From Acanthornis magna (lineage: Eukaryota; Chordata; Aves; Passeriformes; Acanthizidae), in assembly GCA_036785705.1 (NCBI GenBank), contig JAWUZG010000001.1, positions 8,866,001 through 8,930,000 of the forward strand: a stretch of DNA of 64,000 nt, read 5' to 3'. This document shows, one piece after another, positions 12,951 to 24,500 of the stretch. The notes beneath the pieces are model-generated. The model had not been told where the DNA came from, did not search any database, and was given only the letters and a program-made list of their open reading frames with translations. Position 1 is the stretch's first letter. Every line of letters begins with the position of its first letter. The position numbers and the translations under genes are program-made.

Positions 12951-15900
12951 ATATTTCTCACGTTGCAGGGGGCAGGGTGCTAAAAGAGAGGATCTCTGAT
13001 TGTACAAATCATCATCTGGATAATTTTAAATTTCTTCTACGGTAATTCTCAGAGAAAAAGAGAAGCTTTTTGATCTTGTCTCCTTATTACAGCATATTGA
13101 ACATATATTTCTTTATATAAGAAAGTTATTTAGAAGTCAATGCAAAAAGGAAGAATGATTACATGCTTTTTGATTTCAGCTTGCCAGATGTGTTCCTTGA
13201 GATTACATACACAACAAATTACTCTCACACTGTAATTGAAAAATAACTCAGTGTTTATTTACTTACTATGTAGCATTTCTGAGAGATCTCTGTGGCTTGG
13301 GGTTGGCTCTAAAATAGAAACATCTGGAGAGTCTGATCCAGCTAACATTCACTACATGAACACCAACTAGAATGATTATTTCTACTAAGTTAATCTTAAA
13401 TAAACAAGACATTTATCTTGTAACTTGTTCATTGCATATCAGACTTTTAACTTTATCAAGTTCTTTATCCTAATAGCATCACATTAGGATGCACATAGAA
13501 CCATCTCTATACAGCTTCAGTCAAAATGGTCTTTTTTAAGCATTCATTTCACAGTGATTAATTGATTCTACATTTTTCACATGTTCCTAAAGACAAATAA
13601 GCTGAAAATCTTTTACATACAACATCCTTCAACCTGTCTTCCCAGTCTTGCCTTGCCACACATAGAGCCGTGTTCTCCTCAGCACTTGTTATCAGGGATG
13701 CTGAGCAGGCAGCCACGGTGAATCCTTCCTCATCTGGTCTGGGCAGCAAGCAAGGAGCCTTTGTGATGAGGGAAACAGGCACCTCTGTCGTGCCATCCAG
13801 CTGCTGTAAACATCTAAAGTGACTGAAATCAACAGTATTCTAAAAGAACCTATTCTTCCCTGTTGATTATTAAAGTTTTAAAAAACTCACCTACCAACAT
13901 TTCACATTTAAATATCTACTCACATTTGGTCAGATGAATCCCAGCTTAACTGTAAAATAGTTAAACTTCTAGTCTACATGACTCAAAATATTTACCCCTA
14001 CAGCCAGTGGTGGAAAACAGGCATCTGAAGAGGATGATTTACATCATTTTATTCAGTCACTGCCAGGGCAGCTTGTGCTCTGGGTTTGCCCATTGTGCTC
14101 CATGGATTAGAGAGAAGCCTGGATGGGAACCTTAGGTTAACAGACCAGCCAGATGAACAAGGGTGCATGGGATGAGCCCTGCCCACACACCAGGGGCAAG
14201 CATAGTTAATAGTCAAAGTTAGTAAAAAACCCCTAAATTATCACAAAATCTGAAATCCTATCTCATGCACTAAGGCTAAATCTGGAATCCCATTTATGCC
14301 ACTACAGAAAACAGTCTGCATTTCTTTATAGAAGTGAAGTTAGAAATGTAGACTTGCAGAAAATATTTCATATTAAATATATATTAATATCTTTATTAAT
14401 ACCATAAGTTCAATTGTAAAATTTAATTGTTTTTGTGTAATGGACTTTTGTAAGTCCTTACATGCAACAACTCCACTCCTTACCTAAAAATGGAAACAAT
14501 TAAAATTAGTATGGCCTACATTGAATTGGAAAATTGCTTCACTTATCAATCTTTTAACATCATTACAAGTAGGAAATCAGTGAGGGAATTTATTTTTAAT
14601 GAACTATCTCTAGGAAAAGTTCTTGGCTTCTGACTAAATGCACTTTCTTTGAAAATCCTGTAAAAAACATAAAATCTTTGCATCTGGCAGAGAGATTGGT
14701 CCATGTCATTAAATATATAATACATTACTGATAAAGAGCAGTGTGGAATGCTTAATAAATTAAGCATCAGCAAACAGGAAACACTTTTATCCAGTCATTG
14801 CAAATTATTTCCTGAAAGAGAGCAAGGAATGCAACCCAAACTTGTAAAAGTGCTTTTGAATCATTATGTATAATCACCTGAACATAACATCACAATGAAA
14901 AAGGCAAATTCAGCACAATTTCTTGAAACTAAAGGTTTTGTTTATATTTTTCTTAGTAAGATGCCATTGGTGAACTATTTTATTGCACTTATTAGTCGTC
15001 TTCGTAGTTAGTCAATTAGTAGTCCTGTTGCAGATTGTCTCTCCCTGCTTCTTAAGTTCATACTTGTTCTTCCATCTTGTTTTTCCATTTTTTCCCATTT
15101 GCTTCAAAACTACTTTGAGACACTTCCATATACTATGCAAAGATCAAGCATCTTGTAGAATTCTTATCTTTAACTAAAGTTTCTTTTTTTTTAGCCCTGA
15201 AATATGGAATTTCTATAGGATTTTCCATACAGTTCTTCATTAGCGAAAGTGATGGTTGGTTCAGTTGTCCATGTGCAAGGGAGATGGAAAGATGTTTCCT
15301 TTATACCCAGCTCATATAATACGTCTCATTTTCTGTGCAGACAGCTAGGCATGTAATTTCAGAATTTATTTCCTGGGAGGAATCTTGCAAGTAGTTGTTC
15401 ATTAAAAGCTTGTAGAAATGAAAGAAAAGTGAAGACAGACCCTTCCTTCCTGAGGTCCGGATGGAGAGAGATTCGCAGTGGCTGTGGGTTCTGAGCAAGT
15501 GGAAGGCTCAGGGCACAGAGCTGGAGATATGCAGCCTAATCCAGCAACCTGCGGAGAGGGGCAAAGAGCAGACCCTTGGGCTGCAGAGGGGATGATGAAT
15601 ATCTTCTGGGGACTAGCAGGGAGTGTACAGAGATTTTTATAACTCAGGAAGTCATTGATTTCACTGGAAACAAGGACCTGGAGTGCAGGGACACTGTGAG
15701 CAGGGCAAGTGTTCAGAAGCTTCTTTGATTTCCGTATTCTCCGGTTAATGATTTTACATCTTCCCTATTTGAAATCATATGTATTTTAGTTATATTATGA
15801 TAAAACTCAGTGGTTTGGGGTTTTGTTTGGTTATGTATATAACCAAACCTTTCGAGCTGCTTGTAAGAAGGAGTCTGGGCAGATCCAGATAAAATCTTTG

Positions 15901-17243
15901 GCCAGGCTGGAATCCAGCTCAAGTGGAAGGAAAGCACCAAATCAAAACCAGCTATAAAGCCACAAAATAGAAAATAATTCCTTCACCAGTTTGGTATATC
16001 CTTCACCTTGCAGATTAAAGGCTTGAATTCTGGAACTAAGAACTGAAGTTGCTTCTCCTTCTGAACTGATAATTATTTCTGTGGCTATTTAATTGTGAGT
16101 TAGTAATGAAGAAACAGAAATCACACAGAAATTGTAGGGATTTCAGAGGTCTTTACAGAAAGGGAAAGCTCCATTACACCAGTTTTACAATTTGTGGTGA
16201 TAATGACAGAAATAATATGCATTATTGTAATAATGAAGTCAGAAAAAAAGAGACCCACGTTGAAATATACTGCTATGACTTTCTCTGTTGCTATTTAAAA
16301 CAATGACGTTTATATTTGGAAAAAAAACCCCACAGACATCAAAGAAATAAAAAATAAATAATCGTGGGTTAGAATGCAATATAATAAGAAAATAATAATT
16401 TTCTTAATTGAAAATAGTGTTACAAATTAAACAAACAAATTTAAGAAAGAAAATTAATGCCTCTGAAATTTTGCAGATGGAGGATCAAGCCTAGTCTCTA
16501 GAGAGTGAGTATTAATTCTGAAGTACTCAAAAGCTTTCCATTTTTTGCTCCTCTCTGTTGTCTGAAAGATAAAGAAATGCAGTGTAACAACATATATACT
16601 TTTGTCACTAAATATAAATGCATCTATTGCAGAGCGCTGGTGTAGAATTGCAATTCAGTTACATTTCTAACTTGTTCCTACTAGGAAAGGGATGAATAAA
16701 AATTCTTGACTTGTGTTTCTACAGAGGTACCCATTTTTATTCATTAATATGTGATAGCTACTTGCACACTGTTTTGGGGTTTTTGTTTCAATTTGCCTCA
16801 ACAGTAAATAAACTTTTCCAGACTAAGGAAAGTGATAGGTATTTGCCATGTCTCCCATTTAAGATCTCTTTGTATGGCAGAACACACAACTTTCAGAACA
16901 TTCTTCAGAGAAAAAATTGTTCAGTAGAGGGCCTGAAAATAATTTTGTTTTCTCTTGCGTACTGATTTTATTTTCAAATTACAGCAATAATATCTGAATT
17001 ACTAACTTCTGAGTAGAAAGAATTTGTTTTTTTTAATTAGAACGAGTTTGTCATTTGTTTCCTCTATCCTATGAGTCCTAAACCTTTTTAAAAAATTCAC
17101 CAAAGAGAACATCCACTGAGAACTAGAGCAACTTCATCTAGAACTGTCAGTTGCCTGACAGATCAAAAACCTTTTGATGATATGAGAAACAAAGGCCTGC
17201 TTACAATAGGATAAATTACTCCAGGTGCCATGTTATCAGGAAT

Positions 17244-17299
17244 ATCTAATATTTAGTGCTTGCTAAATATTAGATGATCCTGCTAAATGTTAGATGGTC
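17244..17299. repeat. 13-bp inverted repeat with adjoining imperfect direct repeat
   Basis: ATCTAATATTTAG at 17244-17256 is a perfect inverted repeat of CTAAATATTAGAT at 17263-17275, with a 6-nt loop. The right arm and its flank (TGCTAAATATTAGATGATCC, 17261-17280) are then repeated imperfectly as TGCTAAATGTTAGATGGTC at 17281-17299. This looks like local duplication; no function is apparent. Confidence 0.75.
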
Positions 17300-20200
17300 A
17301 GTAGCTCTTTTGTCTAGAACTTCAATAGAAATTTCATCTGAGATCTGATTTATTATGATTTTTTACTCATTAAAAGTTCAATACATTCTGGAAATGCAGC
17401 TGCTTTTCACAAAAATGGCTTTAAAGAATTACCATTGACCAATGTAAACCCCCTTTGCTAAAAGGCTCTCATTGGAATTAACCTTCTCCTTTCTCATCCC
17501 CCATAGAAGACCCTTTGTTGTTGCCCATGACATGGATTATACTCTTTAAATTAGCTCGTCAGAGTTAAAAAATAGAATTTTTTTTAAAAACCACACCAGG
17601 GGAAATTTCCTCTACAAACTATTTCCTGTCCTATCTGATTGGGATTATGCACCAGTAAGCCTGTAGGGTGACTGGTAAAGAGTATATAGATATACCCATA
17701 GTGTCTTTTTATTTATTTGTTCTTTGGGGAAACCCAAGGAGAAATTATGATGACCATCACAGATAAATTGTGCTGTTCATCCAGATTGCTTCAGCCAGCT
17801 ATGTTCTTCAGGCATAAATTCAGTTTTTGTCTTGTGATAAAATGGAGAGACTGAGGTAAAAGGGTAAACTGAGGAAGAAGATGTTTTGTACATCCAAAGG
17901 CTACATCCAAATTTGTTTTCTTATGCAGTAAGTTCTGATTTTAAATAAGGAGGGACATACATGCTATGTACCTTAGCATGTCTTTCTAAAAATGCTAATT
18001 TTTGAAGGTCCACAAGGTGTTTCACGGTTGTCAGCACCATAATCTCCTCTGTTTAACTTGTCGTGTTTATGTACTGTTCCAATTTTCTCAGTATTGAGGG
18101 GTTTATTTCCATTATGTTGGACACGTCATCTAAATCTCAAGCCTGAAGCCAATTTATGTCCCTCTGAGAGACAGAGCACTGTCATAGGGAAAAAAACCTA
18201 TTCACAGTTTTTTGTCCTTTTCCTTGTAATACATTCATTTAATACTTATCACTTCCCAACTATCTTGTCAGGATCCTTTTTCAGCATCATTTTTTAGCGT
18301 TCTGTTCATTAACTTTTTTAAGTACTGCACAGGACTACACGTGACCAGCACATAATCTAAACATCATAAAATTCACATCAATACTGTTCCTCTCTCATTA
18401 GACTTCAGGACACATCCGTTCTTTATGTTAATTGCTCAACTCCAAACTTTCAGGAATTCATAAAAAATTGACATTTCTTAATGTTTTTTTGCAAGCCAGG
18501 TCATCTTGATCAATTTATCATGCTTTATACTCTTCAGTGTTCTGTACTGCAATAATAATCATGCCCATCAATCATTATTACTCTCTCATTTTTTTCTTTC
18601 AGGCTCCCGTGGTCTTATGTTAAACCTTCTGAACTTCATGTCATTTCAAGCAGTATAATTTAGATCACTGCAAAGCTTTTACTAATTCAGTTTTGTTCTT
18701 CTTGATAAGTAAGTTGTATACGGAGAATTACCTCCTGAGTGGGAATGTGAAAGCAAAGACATTTATCTCTACTAGGTACGTGCCAGTGTGAACAGTATCA
18801 AATCTTCAGCAACTCAGAGTGACTTACCTGGAGGTTCAAGCAGGGAACTGCAAATTTAGAACTTTGCTGTTCTTTTCACAGTTTTGTGACCCTTTGTACA
18901 TGGGCCTTGCACTAACCTCCCTTGCTAAATATTCTCGTTTTTAACATTAAATGTTATACTTTCACATCGAAGACTTAACCATGGAAACCTTGGCTCTTGT
19001 GATAAGTTTTGTTTCTCCAGTTAATCTTCCCTTTCACAGTCTCCAACTGTTTGTCAATCTTTCTGTCCTACCTGAATCCCTATAGCCATGAATAAACTCA
19101 TCTGTCGAGCTGGCGTGAAGGAGCAGGAAATTGGAAATTAATTATTACTTTGAATAGCATCTGGATCCGAAGCATCAAATAATCATGCTATTGCTTATCC
19201 CAGCTTTCACCACTGTGGCCAAGTGGCATGATTACCTTTTTATTATGTTGCCATCGAGTGTTTGTCATCCCACCATGTGGTATGAAAATGAGCCAATTAT
19301 GGTTAACACACCTGAGCTCCTGATACTTCCCATTGCCACAGAACAGATTTCAAAGGCAAATCAATAAAATTTAGAACCATGCAGGCAGCTTGATGCATAT
19401 TAAACACAAAATACTGAAGTTACTACTGTGTAATTTAATGACAGAAATGCAGTTGGAGGAAGACAAGAGCTTCTGTAAGTCTCTGTAATTTAACTTATTT
19501 GTTGCTTTATGATGAACTTTTGTCCGGTTCTCCCAAATCTCAGAGAAATCAGGAGGAGTGAGAGGCTGAGCTCATTAGCAACATCCAGGGCCATCTGAGA
19601 TGCATTGGCATACCAAGAAATCTTCACTGAAATGGCAGAACTGAACCTCTGAACTCTTCCATATATTCTGTGTCATATCTGCCAATCTAGGACAGATTTC
19701 TGAATAATATTAGGTATGGCACCCTGGATACTAGACCTGTGTTTGTGCCACTGTGTTAAGTTCCTTATTCACAGACTATGACAAGAAAATTTACTTGTCT
19801 GAATATCAATGTCTAAATTTGGCATAGGTGTCTGTGTCTGTTATAACTGACGGGGACTTTAATAAACTGCTGACATGTAGGCATCCTATTCTGTTGAGAT
19901 GCCCTTGGATATTCCACCTCAATTCCCACCAAAGGTCCTTTTGTCACAGTTGGCAACACTGGGAGGGTACACATGCAAGCAAAAGAATGGATTTATTATT
20001 GAATGTTTTTCCCCCACACTTGCTGAAGACATTTTGTAATGTATTTTCATGAAGAGGATTTTAGGACACTGTATTAAAACAATTTATGCTCCATCTACAT
20101 TTTAACAGAAAATATTTGTAACATGCCTTGATATTCATCAACGTGACATGCTTTAATGTAATGTGAGATTTCTTTATTGGGCTTAGAAAGTGTTAAAGCT

Positions 20201-22139
20201 TAAATGGGAGCAGAATCTAAACACATGAAAGAGCAGAGGGAGTAATACAGTTAGGCAGAGTTTCTGACTGTCAGAGAGCTCTGAAAATGTGATGCAGTAT
20301 TCCTGAAAAGTTCTTGAAGCTTAAATTAGCTTTCAGTAAAGCCAGGCTGAGTTGTCAGACATGTTCTTAGCAAGCATACGAAGTCTTTATGGGTATGGCA
20401 GCACTTGCAGGCCCTTCTAGAAGCTGTCAGGGTTCTGAAGTCTCAATTTATATTCCAAATGATGTTGCTGGTTCTGCGTGTATGACACGTACCAGGCTTT
20501 TCACCTTGCTATGTCTGCTCTGCTCAGGGGGAGTTGCATTCAACAATATGTTTTTGCCCAAGACAGGGCATTGCTTTCATTACCAGCTCTCACAGCATTA
20601 GAGCAGTACAGTCAAGAGTGTAATTGCTAGTCTGGAGAAGTGAATCAGTAACACTGTTTTTAGTAGCAGTCATTGGACAATACACATGAGCAAAACTGGA
20701 GATTCTTCAGGGAAAATTTCCCTTCAGCCAAACAAAAGGTTCTTTTTCATGTCTGTACAAAGATATACCCTTAATCTTTTCAAAATGTTGATATAATCAA
20801 CAACCTGTGAGCAAACTTCTGAGATTTCTTGCTCATCATGTATCAGTACCTACGCATGCAGACTTTTGCTACTTGGGTTAATATTTAAATAAAAATACAT
20901 CTTTTTAGACTTCAGTGAGGAAGATAACAGTTCATGCAATACTACCTGCACCTGCAAATAAAAAAATAGGATATGAACCTAAGGATTTGAACTTTTAGTA
21001 GAAACTCCTGTCGTAAAAAGCAAGAGGTAAGGCTCTTCTCAATTCCATAAGGTGTCTTTTTCTACTCCACATCAAGTTGTCCCAGTAAAATCTGTTCTGC
21101 AGCAGCATTTTCTCTATTCAAAGACATGCCTGTCCTTCAGATAATATCGTTTGCTATCAGCAAGGAAATAAATCTGTAACAGAGTAACACTGTTCTGGTA
21201 ATAGGTGCCTGAAAAGAAGACAGCTTGTGTAAAAATGAGACATTCTATAGGTGTTTAGTATCTAACTTTGTCCTTGGAAAAGTATTCATTCTTGTTGACC
21301 ACATGTAAAGCTTGTTCCAAAAATGTATCTTTCATTTCCACAAATTGATATTTTTATTATTTTTTCAACCTCCATTATATTTAAGCATCAAAAACTGTCA
21401 CTAACTGTTGCATTTGCCTCTGCGCTATTTTGGCTATGATGCACAAATTCTCTGCTTCACATCCAGATTAATTAGAAGGACATGGTACTTGTTGGGTTTT
21501 TTTCTGGTTTCATAAGTTATTTTAAATCTCTGACTGATAAGCAATTCACAGAGCTGTAGCAGCCAAGGAAAATAAATACCTGTATGTCCATTAGAATGTA
21601 AATTAACTCATTACTGTGCCAGCTTCTGACCTTTTCTGATGGCTGTATTCTTGCTAACAAAGACTCTTTGCTATTCATGAAAGTGAAATTTAATGGTCGC
21701 TTGAGATTCTCTGGTGTATTTTAGATTACATTCTGATAGACTCAGGTGACCGGTGAGGGTTCCAGCTTGAACAGCAAATAATTTTAGCATTCATGACTTT
21801 GAATAGCTATCCTTTTTCTAATTATTTGTGAAGATCTGAATATTGTTGAAAATCTGTTGCTTAAGCAGGCTAGGTCAGTGAAACTTCATTAACTGCAAAA
21901 AAAGTGCTCCTGTGTTTGAAAAGCTGAATATTGATAGTACCTGATCTCTTAGTCATTTAAGGTTTTGTATCAGTTCTATAAAGATAGAAATGTAGAATCA
22001 CAGAATCATAAAAAGGTTTAGGTTGGAAAATACCTTAAGACCGTCAAGTCCAACCATTAACCCCGCACTACAAAGTCCATCACTAAACTGTGTCCTGAAG
22101 TACCACATCTACACATCTTTTAGAAACTTCCAGGGATAG

Positions 22140-22610
22140 TGACTCAACCAATTCCCTGGTCAGCATGTTCCAGTGCTTGGCAATACTTTAGGTGGAGAAA
22201 CTTCACCAAATATACAATCTAAACCTCCCCTGTGCAACCATAGTAAATTTTCTCTTGTCCTGTCTCTTGTCACATGGGAGAAGAGACCAACCCCTACCTC
22301 ACCACAATCTGAAATCTGAAATTTCACAAACCTGAAATGTGTAGAGCAGTAACATCCCCCGCCAAACCCCCATTTTTCTGGGTTAAACACCCCTAGCTCC
22401 CTCAGCTGTTCCTCATCACACTTGTGCTCCCGATCCTTCTCTGGCCCTTCACGGGCTCTTCTCTGGACCCATTCTAGCACCTCAATGTCTTTCTTTTCCT
22501 GAGAGGCCCAAAATTGATTCAAGGTGTGGCCTTACTGTTGCTGAGTACAGGGGAATGATCACTGCTCTGGTCCTGCTGGCCACACTATCGCTGGTACAAG
22601 CCAGGATGCT
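22140..22610 (-). pseudogene. CR1 ORF2 remnant: C-terminal part of reverse transcriptase region
   Basis: The minus-strand translation has pieces typical of the CR1 ORF2 C-terminus: SVASRTRAVIIPLYSATV, KKDIEVLEWVQRRA, then LRELGVFNPEKWGF and EVGVGLFSHVTRDRTR. In CR1 elements this part follows the polymerase domain. The frame is disrupted between these blocks, and the YADD-type catalytic core lies in the deleted part. It joins the endonuclease remnant directly at about 22608-22613, where a short AGC/GCT string could belong to either side. No functional product is expected. Confidence 0.85.
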
Positions 22611-22613
22611 AGC

Positions 22614-23030
22614 AATTGTGGGACTTCTCCCAGCTGCTTATAGAATAGCTCATCTGCCTCTTCATCCTGCTTGGGTGGTCCACAAAAGACTCCCACCATG
22701 TTACCCTTCTAGTTGGCCGTTCCCCTGGTTCTTCCATAAACACTCAACCCTGTCATCACATCACTAAGCTCCAGACAGTCAAGACAGCCCCTAACATACA
22801 CAGCTACCCCACTGCCTCTCCTTCCTTGCCTGGCTCTTCTGAAGAGTTTATAGTCATCCTCTGCAGCACTCCGGTCATGAAAGTCATCCCACCACATTTC
22901 CGTGATGGTAACTACACCACAGCTTTCCTGCGGTGCCATGGCTTCCAGTTCTTCTGTTTGCTGCCCGTGCTGGGTGCAGTGGTGTAGACACACTTCAGCT
23001 GGGCTATTGATCCGGCCACCTTTTTGGGGG
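22614..23030 (-). pseudogene. CR1 ORF2 remnant: N-terminal part of AP-type endonuclease
   Basis: The minus-strand open frame at 22993-22709 includes TEELEAMAPQES, VTITEMWWDDFHDRSAA and YKLFRRARQGRRGSGVAVYV. This matches the start of the CR1 endonuclease domain, normally '...ITETWWDDSHDWSAA...'. Upstream on the same strand, IAQLKC fits the known lead-in to the domain. Downstream, DEEADELFYKQLGEV fits the next block, but the sequence then jumps to the RT C-terminus, so the catalytic residues of the later endonuclease are lost. Family: APE-type endonuclease of non-LTR retrotransposons, which nicks target DNA. Confidence 0.88.
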
Positions 23031-24500
23031 GAGAAGTCCTAATTCATGTGTGGCCATTGTCAGCCACTTTCGGAGTTTGTAGCACATCAATAACCCTCAT
23101 GTCTCTGCTGCTGCATGGATCTCCATCGCCTACCTGCACTGAGACAGCAGACCAGAGGACCTTGCTAGCACACTGTCCCTCAGACTGTGACATGCAGCCC
23201 TGAGGCTTACTTCTAGCAAAACTGGTTTTATACCTTACCCCTTTCTAATCCAGTTTAAATCTCTTTCAATGAGTCCTGCTGATTCCTGTGCATAGATTCC
23301 CCACTATGAGGCAGCTGTACCTTGTCTGTTCCCTGAAGTCCTGGTGTTCTCTAAACCAACCTATGATCAAAAAAACCAAAACTCACAGTTGTGCTGGTGG
23401 CACCAGGCTCAGAGCCAAGGATTGATCTGCAGGCTCTTCCTGTTGCTTCCCTCATAATTTCCTGCACCTGCAAAAATAGAAGAGAGCACTACCTTGTGCT
23501 TCTGAGCCCTTAACCAGTCATCCCAAGGCCCTGAAATCTCTCGTGATTTCCCTATTAGCTCTTGTTGCAACTTTATCACTGCCTACCTGAGAAATGAATT
23601 ATAGATAATAATCAGAGGGCTGTGTCAGGGTAGGAAGCTTTCTCTTCAAAACTTTAACCAAGGCTGTAGGGAGGCAGCAGGCCTAACCCCAGACCAAGAA
23701 GTGGGTGTGGGCTGCAGATTGGGCCTTCTGTTCTCTTCAGAAGAGAGTGTCCTGTGACAGTGACCCATCTTTTCTTGTTTTGGAAAGCAGCTTTGGCACA
23801 GGGAGTAGGCCAACTTGACCTCAGCATCACACCCACGCTGGATGAAGCACCACCCTCGTTCTGCTTGGTTGCACTTGCAGACCCTAACACCTGCTCTGCC
23901 CAGACACCTGGGCAGGTGAGGCAGAGGAGAGCTCTCAGCTGCGCTGGGCAGGCCCTTGGCACCACTGCCACCAATCTCTTCCATCATTGCGTTCAGCCAG
24001 GAGGAAAGGATAACAAAGTCTCTGTATCAAGTGTCTTGTCTGTCTGGGGAGCCTGTCCCAGGGAAGACAGGGTATGAAGGTTAGTGCTAGTAACTCCAAG
24101 GTCATGGGCTCGGTCCCTGCGTGGGCCATTCATTTAAGAGTTGGACTCAATGATCCTTGTGGGTCTGTTCCAAGTCAGAATATTCTGTGATTCCAGCAGT
24201 CTGATACTCTCACATTCCCCCTGATACTCCTCAGCCTACTCACCTCCTTGCAAAGCTGTCAGCACAGGAGCTCCTCACTGTGCCAGCGGTCCTGGCACAA
24301 GGGCAGTGCCCGGTCTGGCACTGGGCTGGCAGTGTGTTCTCGCCGGGGCTCTGTCTGGGCAGCTGTGTCCCTCGTGGTGGGGGCAGCCTTAGGCAGGCCG
24401 TGTCTTTCTGCCTGTAGCTGGCGGGGCTTCAGCACCGTTCCTGTGTGGCCTTCTGTGCCAACTGCCACCAGACTGTCACCTCATGGCCTTGGTGCCGCAC
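23031..24500 (-). pseudogene. CR1 ORF1 remnant (esterase-like and upstream parts), split by a SINE
   Basis: On the minus strand, scattered blocks resemble CR1 ORF1. DTAAQTEPRREHTASPVPD and EVSRLRSIRG (about 24470-24210) resemble the N-terminal and coiled-coil part. FQGLGMTG and FGFFDH (about 23560-23360) resemble the SGNH-hydrolase/esterase part carried by bird CR1 ORF1. Stops and frameshifts break the frame throughout. The SINE at 24077-24194 lies between the coiled-coil block and the esterase block, with CR1 sequence on both sides. ORF1 proteins act as nucleic-acid chaperones or membrane-associated esterases; this copy encodes nothing intact. The assignment uses remembered consensus and is less certain than the ORF2 parts. 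Confidence 0.7.
24077..24194 (+). mobile_element. tRNA-Ile-derived SINE with CR1-like tail (TguSINE1-like)
   Basis: The head GTGCTAGTAACTCCAAGGTC, followed by a GGGCTCGGTCCCTGCGTGGGCCA stretch, copies the 3' half of a tRNA-Ile(AAT) gene. The block GGCTCGGTCCC is a diverged B box. A CR1-type tail follows (GGACTCAATGATCCTTGTGG) and ends in ATTCTGTGATTCC. The tRNA 5' half is largely absent, so this copy is 5'-truncated or rearranged. This combination matches TguSINE1, described in passerine birds. It is inserted in the opposite orientation inside the CR1 ORF1 remnant, so it is younger than that CR1 copy. Confidence 0.85.

Noticed and set aside
24077..24130. tRNA-Ile gene
   Set aside because: Only the 3' half is present, diverged and followed by a CR1-like tail; it is a SINE head.
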